The translations under genes were made by a program, and so were the position numbers. Shown piece by piece: positions 22,794-31,904 of a stretch of 64,000 nt of DNA (positions within the stretch are counted from its first letter, which is position 1; every line of letters starts with the position of its first letter). Source of the DNA: Westerdykella aurantiaca (taxonomy: Eukaryota > Ascomycota > Dothideomycetes > Pleosporales > Sporormiaceae); assembly GCA_030412805.1 (NCBI GenBank), contig JASJFJ010000002.1, positions 992,001-1,056,000 of the forward strand, read 5' to 3'. The notes under the pieces were generated by a model. It was not told where the DNA came from. It ran no database searches and worked only from the letters and a program-made list of their open reading frames with translations.

Positions 22794-23329
22794 GGCCAAG
22801 ATTTGCTTCGCAAAAGGTAAACAGTTTATATTAGGTTTATTGATATGAGGGTTGTGGCGTGAAATAAGGGAAGAGTAGTAGAGACTGTGCGAGGAAGGAG
22901 GGGTCGTTGTGGGAGCCTGGCGATGCTTGTGATGTTGACTGTCAGCCTGCCGTTGTCACCTGGGTAATGTGTCATACAGGAACACGTTCCCATCTGCATA
23001 AGTTGTGTTGTGTTTTGGCTTGAAGATCGATTCACCAATTGATGCTGTGCTTGGCGAGCTAGTGCCAAATATGGTAAGCGCAATCAGCCGAAGCCTGGGG
23101 AAATCTTATTCGGAACGGACGAAGACAACAAAGGAGAGGTGAGATTTCAAGAGGCTACTACATGACGAGAGATGCTTGTGAAGGACGATGCACATGAAGA
23201 ACTCTACTGTGGTGTCAGGCTTAATAAGTTTTGTACATGGCCCGCGCACTACAGGGGTATTTGCCATAAGGGTACCTAGGTAGGTATGCTTAAAAGTTAC
23301 ATAAGCCCAACTCTGTCCAATATTACATA
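22794..23329. other. OPT gene upstream region
   Basis: 536 bp between the OPT start and the second transposon island. It serves as promoter for the minus-strand gene; no specific site is recognised. Confidence 0.5.
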
Positions 23330-23412
23330 ACGTATTCCACCACCGAGTGGGTCAAACCACCGAGCGGGTCAAAATTTCTTGGCATGACCAACTTATCCAA
23401 AAGAATATCAGA

Positions 23413-23921
23413 TTAATCGCTATTAAATAAGGAGCCGGCGTACGTTGTGCTCGCATCAGATTCAGAAGATGCTTTAGTATCCTTTTTGCACGTTCGCGCG
23501 TTGTGCCCAGTCCTGCTGCAGTTCCCACACTGCTGTACACCTGGCTGCACCGTCTGGTAACTATCCTCAACGCGAGCCTTCTTGGATCGCTGAGGCGCTG
23601 AAGAGGCCTTAGCAGCTGCCTGTGCTGCCCCCTCGCTGTACTCTATCGTACTGCCGTTCTGGATTTGCTTTCGCTTGCGCGACTTCTGCCGAGTTAGCGC
23701 CTCTACTTGCTTTTCAAGCTTAGTAATCTGGGAGCTTATAAGCGCGTTCTAGTGTAGCATTAATTCTGCCCCTTTAATAAGCTGTAAGAACCTAGTCTTA
23801 GCGTTAGGTGAACGCTTAATAGAACGGCGTACAAGCTTTAACTAAGAGCTGAATTCATGCAAATTGCTTGGGGTCTTAGAGATCCATGGTGCCTGTAGTA
23901 GTAGGGGTCCTGGCGGGGTGC
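23413..23921 (-). pseudogene. C-terminal fragment of pogo copy 2 transposase (zinc knuckle)
   Basis: Minus-strand frame ending ...SLFNSD with TAA at 23413-23415. It has a CCHC knuckle and an upstream basic/Ala-rich stretch (RSKKARVE). Most of it is unmutated. It is severed from its N-terminal part (29903-31069) by the gypsy element. Confidence 0.75.
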
Positions 23922-23926
23922 ATATC

Positions 23927-24121
23927 TGTAATGGGCTGGTGCCCAGAGGGCTTAACCCAGATGAGATCTGGGGCGGTTCTGCCCCAAGGAGACAAGATAG
24001 ACCGGTAGATAGTTGTTCCGCTCTAAAGGGGATGGCATAGGGACCTATTATCCAAACCCTTTAGAGCCTTATCAAATCTAAACTGTTACCAGGCATCTGC
24101 AAGCTTTGCGCGGCCATTACA
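23927..24121 (+). repeat. Left LTR of gypsy element (nearly unmutated)
   Basis: 195 bp, TGTAAT...ATTACA. It differs from the right LTR at 16 sites by eye, all transitions; 14 are changed in the right copy and only 2 here. Confidence 0.88.
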
Positions 24122-24154
24122 TTTGGATTTGATCACCCCTATTATACGCCAGTG

Positions 24155-24454
24155 CAGGGACCCTAGTGGTAGAACGCCTGCCCGAGCAAGAGGAGAGTCC
24201 ACCAGCCAGTGTGGTATCCTATCGTCACGGAACAGAGCCAGAGCAGGGACCCTAGTGGTAGAACGCCTGCCCGAGCAAGAGGAGAGTCCACCAGCCAGTG
24301 TGGTATCCTATCGTCACGGAACAGAGCCAGAGCAGGGACCCTAGTGGTAGAACGCCTGCCCGAGCAAGAGGAGAGTCCACCAGCCAGTGTGGTATCCTAT
24401 CGTCACGGAACAGAGCCAGAGCAGGGACCCTAGTGGTAGAACGCCTGCCCGAGC
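24155..24454 (+). repeat. 89-bp tandem array, three full copies plus a partial fourth
   Basis: Units start with CAGGGACCCTAGTGGTAG at 24155, 24244, 24333 and 24422. The copies appear identical by eye. The array lies between the primer-binding side and gag of the gypsy element. Because 89 is not a multiple of three, successive copies are read in different frames, and all stay open over the array. Confidence 0.9.
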
Positions 24455-24990
24455 CTACATTGGAAGCCCTACCCGTCCCTATCGTACAAGGAGTAGGCCA
24501 CATTGAGAATCGAGCTATCGAGCGATTGACAGATCGAACGATTGAGATACCGAGCGGAAGCCCTGTACGCGCCGAGCTGCAGGCATACATAAGGAATACA
24601 GGGATGGAAGGCTATTTAATTGATGACATAACAGCCTACGCCATTGGGAAACTAGAAGGAGGATGGTCACATGACCAAGTTGCCGCTAGCATACGAGAGA
24701 TACTAGCCAAAGAGCAATGGCCAGTTCAGGCCATTGAAGCAACAGTAAGTCAGATTGAAACTCGGATACAGGCGAAGGATCGACCAGCGGGACAATCGGA
24801 TCCTTCCATGATGATGATGGAAATGATGAAGCAGTTAATGAGCAGAATGGACGCGTTAGAAAATCGGAAAGCTGTTGCTACGACACCACCTAGCCAGGGG
24901 CCAACGTCCCCCCAAATTCCACCAACTGCGTACATGGAACGACGCGCCAAATTCCCTGATCCTAAGAAGTTTAATAGTGACCAAGCCTAG
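24298..24990 (+). pseudogene. Gypsy gag, N-terminal part (remaining open frame)
   Basis: 230-codon frame starting inside the tandem array and ending at a TAG (CAG-to-TAG type) at 24988-24990. After the repeat-encoded, low-complexity start, a helical region follows with a Met-rich stretch (DPSMMMMEMMKQLMSRMDAL) and the gag-like entry RRAKFPDPKKFNSDQA. The reading clearly continues beyond the stop (YQARAKLKANYRSIPKKA). This first part of the element is not RIP-mutated; mutation begins about 100 bp after the stop. Confidence 0.7.
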
Positions 24991-27983
24991 TATCCAACCT
25001 TTTGATATCAAGCAAGAGCTAAGCTTAAAGCCAACTACAGGAGTATCCCTAAAAAGGCTTAGGTTAATTACGTCTTCCAGAGGTGTACAGGAGATGCAGC
25101 AAGAGTCTTGCTACTATAGATACTCAATTAGGCCGCCCTAACTCTTCAAGGCCTATAGGCTTTTATAGATCTCCAATTTGACAATCTACACCTTAAAAGC
25201 AAGGCTATAGATCAACTCTACAGGATCTGCTAGGGCAGACGACCTGTACAAGAATATTTGATAGAATTTAACTAACTAGTCTAATTAACTAGAGAGACTT
25301 TTAGCAACACAAACAAGAAGAATCTCTTTATACAAGAGCTAAGTATTAAACTCTAAAAAAGCACTATTGCAATCCTAGAAGATCTCTTATATAAGGGCTT
25401 TGTCTATAAAGTAATTTAGATTGCTAACATCCTGTACTAAGTAAACCTATTAGCAAGACACTAAAATTATACTTACAACTAGCTAACAGCTAGCCTTAAC
25501 ACGTACGAAAGACGTTAATTGCCTAATTGCAACAGGCTAGCGCCCCTAGAACAGATAGACTAGCAACCTACAAGAAGTAACTAGGGTAGCACAGAACAGA
25601 AACAAGCTAAATAGGTGCTAGAGGAGGAGATCTAGCAGCAGCAAGCTAATTGGCTGTGTATGCGCTGCGGAGCAGGAGGCTACTACATCTAGAAGTGCCC
25701 TTACCTACTAGCTAACTGCCTGTTGCCTGTAAGGTTAGCAAGAGCTACAGCTGCTTAGGCATCTCTACTGCTATTGCTTGAGAACAAGCCTACTAGCAAA
25801 TTAGATTTGGAAAAAGAGTAGCTCCTGTTAAAAGTTACTAACAGGAGCTACCTGCAACCTATAGGCAAGCTCTTAAGGAGTAGAAAAAGTTTAAAGGCTA
25901 GCACATAGATAGAAAGGCTATTAGCGTACACGCGTTAGTTAATTAAACTACCTACGCCTCCTGCATAATTGATTCTAGCACGCTCGCAAATGCTCTAGTT
26001 TCACCCTTACTAGCAAAGGCTGCAGGCTTGCTATGCATTGATATTACTCCCTAACAACTGCTAGGCATAGCTAGCAAAGGCGTAATAACCTAGGTAGCTT
26101 AGTACACTGCTAATATTAAAGGATTCAAGGACACTAGATAGGCCTACGTTGCTACTAACAACATAGGGTTTAACCTAATCTTTGGGCAGCCTTAGATAAA
26201 TCAGCTGTAGGTAACAATCGCGCTAGCTAAGCGCTTAATCTACATTTATTCAACGCGCCAACAGATTTAGATTTAAAGCAAAGAGGGGGAACCTGTCTCT
26301 ACACTACAGGGCTACGTACCTCTACAAGAGATTAGCGCTGCAGCATACAGTTACTACCTCTAAGCTGCAAAAAAGAACTAGTCTATTGTCTTTGCAGCCT
26401 TACTAGCAGATATTAAAAAAGCCTTGGCGCCAAAATTAACAATAGACTTCAAGAAGCTGTTGCCAACCTACTACGCTTATTACAGGTAGATATTTGACCT
26501 AAAAACCGCATCAAAGATGCTACTACTCTGAGGACCTAATATTAACCACCGAATCGACTTGGTTTAAAAGGACGGAAAGGATCTAGAGGTGCTATAGAGC
26601 CTACTATACAACATAAGCAAAGAAGAGCTACTAGTATTATAGAAAGAACTTACGTTACTGCTTAAGAAGGGATAGATCCGCGCAAGTAATTTGCTAGCAG
26701 CTGCACTAGTCCTCTTTGCAAAGAAACTAGGCAGTAGCCTCTGCTTTTGCGTTAACTATAGAGCTCTTAATGCTATTACGCAAAAAGACTAATATTTGCT
26801 GCCGCTAATCTAAGAGACCCTAAACAACCTTAGCAAAGCTTAGTAGTTTACAAAGCTTAACGTCTTAGCTGCCTTTTACAAGATTTAAATCTACGCTAGA
26901 AATGAATAGAAGACAGCCTTCTGCACTTGTTTTAGGCTGTACAAATAGCTAGTCACCCCCTTTGGCTTGGCAAACGCGCCTAGTACCTTTCAAAGATATA
27001 TTAACTAGGTCCTACGCAAGTATCTTAACAACTTTTGCACAGCGTACCTTAATAACGTACTTATATACACAAGTAGCTCTCTAACTACGCACTAAACTTA
27101 GGTTAACCTAGTGCTTAAGGAGCTAGGCAAGGCAGGCCTTCTACTAGATATCAAGAAGTGCAAATTTAAAGTTAAGTTAACAAAATATCTTAGGTTTATT
27201 ATTAATGCAGGCAAAGGCCTGCGCATAGACCCTAAGAAGATTAAGGCTATTAAGGAATAGGAGGCTCCTAAAACTGTTAAAGGCGTGCAAAGCTTTTTAG
27301 GCTTTGCTAACTTCTATTAGCAGTTTATCTATAGATTCTTAGAGCTTGTAGCACCCCTTACGCAACTTACAAGCAACGTAGCCTTTTAATAGACTTCTAT
27401 TAAATAGAAGGCCTTTAATACGCTTAAAAATATTTTTGTTATAGAGCTAGTCCTAGCCTAATTTAACTCTAAGAAGAAGACAGTGCTTAAAACTAATACT
27501 TCTAGGTACGCAATAGCAGGGTGTCTTTTACAGTACAACAATTAAGGCCTACTACGCCTAGTAGCCTATTTCTTATAGAAGATAAACGTGCATAAGTGCA
27601 ACTACAAGATCTATAACAAGGAGTTACTTGCTATAGTGCAGTACCTACAGGAATAGAACGCTAAGCTACAATTAGTTGAGAAATTTACTATTATTACAGA
27701 CTACAAGAATCTAGAGTACTTTACAAAGCTAAGAATGCTTAACAAAAGGCAAATGCAATAGTCTCTCCTCCTAGGACGCTACAATATAGAGATTGCCTAC
27801 CAACCTAGGAAAGAGAACCCCCGCGCTAATGCCCTATCCTAGCGCGAACAAGATATGCCTCAAGACGCCTCCAACAATTGTATACGGCACTGTTACAAGC
27901 AGCTACTCAAGCCAACGTCTGCTTTACTAGCTACAGACGACGAAGATAAAGGCAGTGTAATTACGTTTCAATCTGTAGCACTT

Positions 27984-28068
27984 GGCACTAATGCCAACAC
28001 TAATGCTAACACTTATGCCAACACTAATGCTAACACAAATACAGATACTAATACTAATACTACCGCAG
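27984..28068 (+). repeat. Imperfect 12-bp repeat encoding an Asn/Thr tract in gypsy pol
   Basis: AACACTAATGCT-type units within an open stretch (27855-28145) between RNase H and integrase. They encode alternating N-A-N-T residues, probably a flexible linker in the ancestral polyprotein. Confidence 0.6.
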
Positions 28069-29702
28069 ATAGCAATAGCAGCACAAATCCTAGCACCGCC
28101 CTAACCCTTTTGGAAGAGGACCCTCTAACGCTAGAACAACTGTAGCAGGCTGCAATAGAAAGCGACGACTAATATATTAACATCCGGCAATGTGTGCTTA
28201 ATAGAGAGCGACAGGTTCTACTAAGCCTAGGCCTTAAGATATCTATTATAGACTGTACAGTAGATTAGAAGGGATGCCTGCTCTATAGGGATTAGAAATA
28301 GGTACTGCAATTAGAACCTCTACAGACAAGCCTAATCGATAGAGTACACTTCCTAGCCGTAGCTAGCTACCTAGAACGTGCAGCTACTTACTAAGCAATT
28401 GCAAGAGATTACTTCTAGCCTAGGATGTCTAAGGATATTAGGCGCTTCCTCTAGAACTGCGCTGTTTGTAGCAGGATTAAGCTGTAGAGAGATAGTATCT
28501 ATAGCCTACTTAAGCCTCTGCTACTTTCTAATTAAATATAGAAAGAGATATTAATAGATTTTATTACTAATCTTCTAGAGAGCAAGGAATGTACAATCCT
28601 CTTTGTAGTTACTAATTAGTTAAGTAAGGATATTGTACTTGTACTGCTTCTAAACATAGACACTAAGACAGTTGTATAGGCATTTATTAAGCACGTAGTA
28701 GCGTACTACTAGCTACCCAACGCTATTGTATTAAATCAAGGCAGTTAGTTTACAAGCAGGCTGTAGAAACAACTCTGCAAAATCCTAGAAATTAAACAAC
28801 AACTGTTAACAGCCTTCTACCCTTAGACTAATAGATTAACTAAAAGGATAAACAGCACAGTAGAGGCTTATCTACAGGCGTATGTTAACTAGGACCAAAA
28901 GAACTAGGCTAAGCTGCTAGGTATAGCTATAATAGCTATTTGGTTAAGGAATGCTGCCTTAACAGGCGTTAGCCTATTCTTTCTCTAGCACAGTTACTAC
29001 GTTAATCCTATCCAACTTACAGCCCTACAACGCAGATTAAATTACACTGCTAACAAACAAGTAGGCAAGAGGGCTGCTAAAACAATAGTTAACAAGTTTA
29101 AGGAAGTATTTAAGCTAGCCTAAGCTTTAATAGCTAAAGCTTAGCAAGAGCAAGAGAGGCAGGCAAATCAACGCCGGCAAGTGCCTTGGCGGCTAAGAGT
29201 AGGAGACAAGGTCTAGCTAGCCCTAGGCAAACACTTCAAGACTTAACAGCCAAACAAGAAGCTTGACTAGAAGAACGCTAAATACACAGTTACTAAAGTA
29301 ATTAGTACGCATTCCGTGCGCTTTAATACACTGCCTAGCCCCTACAACGTATTCTATATTAATTAATTGCGGCTAGCTGCCAACAATCTACTGCCAAGCT
29401 AGCTGAACAATAACTTACAGCTAGAAGCTATTGTAGTTAACAGCAAACTAGAGTAGGCAGTAGAGAATATTGTTGCTAAAAGGGTTACTTAAAGAGGTAG
29501 AGGACGGCAAATACAGTATAAAGTCAAATAGGTAGGCTACGCCAAGACTACATAGAAACCAGCTTAATTGTTTAAGGAAACAGCAGCGCTAGATTAATAG
29601 ATTAAGTACACAAAGGACGTGCGCAATACTTGCAGCTAGCTGCCGCAAGGCTTCCGCCGAGATGCGCCTTAAGGAAGACCTTCAAGGCTAGGAGGGGGGT
29701 AT

Positions 29703-29897
29703 TGTAATAGGCTAGTGCCTAGAGGGCTTAACCTAGATAAGATCTAGGGCAGTTCTGCTCCAAGGAGACAAGATAGACTAGTAGATAGTTGTTCTGCTCC
29801 AAAGGGGATAGCATAGGGACCTATTATCCAAACCCTTTAGAGCCTTATCAAATCCAAACTGTTACTAGGCATCTGCAAGCTTTGCGCGGCCATTACA
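29703..29897 (+). repeat. Right LTR of gypsy element (RIP-mutated)
   Basis: 195 bp, same length as the left LTR. It carries 14 C-to-T or G-to-A changes, mostly CCA to CTA and TGG to TAG. Confidence 0.88.
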
Positions 29898-29902
29898 ATA
29901 TC

Positions 29903-31069
29903 CGTATGTCAAGGCGATCCAACACTACCTGCGCGTTGGTAGGGACTAGTCCTAACGCCTTAAAGGCCTTTTAGCAGTTCTCCTCTGTAAACACGTTGAA
30001 AAACGCGTCTTAAAAGGCTAGAAGGAAGCCTTCCTTGTTAATATAGAAGACGCGTTAGCGTGCTAAGTCTTGTATACATTAGAAGTACTTGCGCTTTAAT
30101 AGCAAAAAGCAGACTACGTTAAGCGGCTAGAGTATATGCGATAAGTAAGGTAGTATGCAGATAGTAAGGATCTTGTTCTCTAGGCAGTAGTCCTTAAAAT
30201 GCTAGTTAAGATAGCTCTTGTAGCCGTCTAGAATTAGTAGCTAATACACTCCTACCTAACGCGACTTTGTATGCGTGTTAAAATGCTTTAACTACGCAAG
30301 ACTAAGTTTGTTATTCGTCTACCTATTCTTAGAAACTAAGAGCTTCCAATTGCCTAGTATACCTACCTCTTTGTACTATGCAGAGATGTGTACGCGCCCT
30401 TTGTAGATAATAAATAGTAGGCTTGCGTACCCTGCAGCGCAAATGCTCTAGATAACAGTAACCTACTTCTAATTGCCTAGCTAAACAGTATTAGGCCTGT
30501 TACGCCTTTCTAAACCTGTAACAACCTTTATAGACCTAATTATACCTATCTAAAAGCTAGTTTTGTTAAAGTTGTGCACGTTGTTGTTATAGATGCTGTA
30601 CTTAGTTATTGTATCCTCTACTAGCTTGAACTATGCGCGTATAACCTCTAGATCCTCTTGCTGTATTCTCTAGCAATCTTTTGCTTAGGTAAACGCAGTT
30701 TAGAGCTAATTTAAACGCGTTACAAATCTCTTTGCTTAATTCTTGCCTACAGGCTTTCTACTACGCTTGCGCAATAGTTTATCTGCTATATCTACTACCT
30801 TGCATAGCTAGGGTAGGAATCCTTGCAAATTAAGGTTAAGAATATATTGTATAATTCTGCTCTTTAGTTGCTGTAAGCTTCTAGCAATTAGCGCAGGTAT
30901 TAGCTCGGGCGCAGATTCCTTGGTGTCTTTGTTGTAGGGTACCAAATGGCACGTTGTATGTAGTAGCGGCGCGTTGCAGGCTTTGTATTTGGCCGTCTTT
31001 GTATGCCTAGAGGGCAAGCTCAATATTTCCTTCTTGCTGAGTCCTAGATATCTGTAAGTGTTGAGACAT
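29903..31069 (-). pseudogene. N-terminal and DDE part of pogo copy 2 transposase
   Basis: Reads MSQHLQISRTQQEGNIELAL from ATG 31069, followed by the helix-turn-helix and, near 30180-30240, LLILDGYKSYLN of the DDE domain. Numerous TAG/TAA stops replace CAG and TGG codons. It is split from its C-terminus by the gypsy insertion. Confidence 0.75.
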
Positions 31070-31157
31070 CGCGTGTTGAAGTAGCAATAGTAGATGCCAA
31101 GAAATTTTGACCCGCTCGGTGGTTTGACCCACTCGGTGGTGGAATACGTTACAAATT

Positions 31158-31300
31158 TCAGTATTTTGTGTAACCACCTTGGGCGTCCATCACTGCCTGA
31201 TATCTAGCAGGCACACTGTTAATAAGCTCACGCAGAATGCTAACAGTAATTGACTTCCAGGCCTCCTACACTGAGGATTTTAGCATATGCGCATTTATAA
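31158..31300 (-). pseudogene. 3' end of a Tc1/mariner transposase
   Basis: The minus strand reads EAWKSITVSILRELINSVPA then RYQAVMDAQGGYTKY and a TGA stop at 31158-31160. This is the typical closing block of Tc1/mariner transposases (consensus ...SMPxRxQAVIxAxGGxTKY). One TAG interrupts it at about 31270. Upstream (above 31300) similarity ends, so only about 45 residues remain. The pogo copy 2 element begins 7 bp beyond the stop, in a TA of the old element's 3' flank. This fragment is only lightly mutated. Confidence 0.7.
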
Positions 31301-31904
31301 TTACATTACAGAATCTTTCAGCACGCTATAAAACTGTTCCTGCAGAAGTGCGACATGATTGGAAGGACACCACTGAGAAAAGTAGACTAGTCCCAAGATG
31401 GCTAGCGTCCAACGCCCACCGCCTTTTCCCACCCGTGGACCGTTCCTACGAAAAAAGCCTGCAAACGGGTCTCGAACAGGGCGGAGAGGTGAGACGGACC
31501 TTGGAAGCGCCACTACGCCACGGGCCAAAGAAAGCTAAGCTCGACGGCACGGTCATCGGGCACTATGTCATCATGCCCAGATGCCATCTCATCGCGACCA
31601 GCCGCGTTCCTGCAGAAAAGGGAATTCACTCCTCCTCCGCCGCACATTGCATTGAATCTCCCCCGTTTGCGGCAGAGCACTCCTATCTTTTGGCTTCCCT
31701 CCTGATGCTAATAGGGAGTCCGCCCTTATCTTCTTTCGTCCTGGTTATCGCTTGCTGCGATTTCCTCTTACGCTATCCGATTGCTTCCAACGCCGATCGT
31801 TGTCTCTCCGCGTTTCGGACGTAGCTTGTCTCCAAGCACCACTCACGCACACCCAACCTTCATTGAACCAAAACACGAGCCTCCACACCTGCTGATCCGT
31901 CATT
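31301..31904. other. Upstream region of the GH63-like gene
   Basis: 600 bp between the mariner relic and the ATG at 31905. It holds a tRNA-like but non-folding segment at 31457-31526 (see rejected items) and otherwise promoter-like DNA. Chance open frames are ignored. Confidence 0.45.

Larger units (their letters stand above)
23927..29897 (+). mobile_element. Ty3/gypsy chromovirus (5971 bp) with two LTRs and ATATC target duplication
   Basis: The LTRs of 195 bp (23927-24121, 29703-29897) start TGTAAT and end ATTACA. ATATC flanks the element at 23922-23926 and 29898-29902. TGG and a TTTGGATTTG block follow the left LTR (primer-binding side), and a purine tract AGGAGGGGGG (about 29690-29699) precedes the right. 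The internal order is gag (from about 24298), a degraded CCHC knuckle near 25665-25705, protease remnant near 25970, and reverse transcriptase near 26700-27200 (YLNNVLIY for YLDDVLIY). RNase H follows near 27450-27750 and integrase near 28160-29100 (CAVCSRIKL zinc part). A C-terminal chromodomain lies near 29515-29580 (YKVKxVGYAKTTxKP). The last marks it as a chromovirus. Stops at former CAG/TGG codons make it dead. Confidence 0.9.
23330..31149 (-). mobile_element. Fot1/pogo-type DNA transposon, copy 2, split by a gypsy insertion
   Basis: It begins ACGTATTCCACCACCGAG at 23330 and ends with the inverted GGAATACGT at 31149; TA lies on both sides (23328-23329 and 31150-31151). Removing the gypsy element and its 5-bp duplication leaves about 1844 bp, the size of copy 1 (1835 bp). 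The TIRs share the outer 17 bp with copy 1 and then diverge (units around GAGTGGGTCAAACC), so the two are sister families. The transposase runs on the minus strand: ATG at 31069, helix-turn-helix near 30800-31060, LLILDGYKSYLN near 30200, then a break at the gypsy insertion. It continues 23921 to 23413 with a CCHC knuckle (CGNCSRTGHNARTC) near 23490-23540. The core is RIP-damaged; the knuckle end is not. Confidence 0.88.

Noticed and set aside
24123..24433. Overlapping small frames across the 89-bp array
   Set aside because: They are the same repeat read in other frames. The only frame leading into gag is the one from 24298.
31457..31526. tRNA-like segment on the minus strand with A-box (TGGCGTAGTGG) and B-box-like (TGTTCGAGACC) and a T run after it
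   Set aside because: D-like and anticodon-like stems can be drawn, but the T arm does not pair and the acceptor stem has a mismatch. It could be a Pol III-type relic; not enough for an RNA gene.
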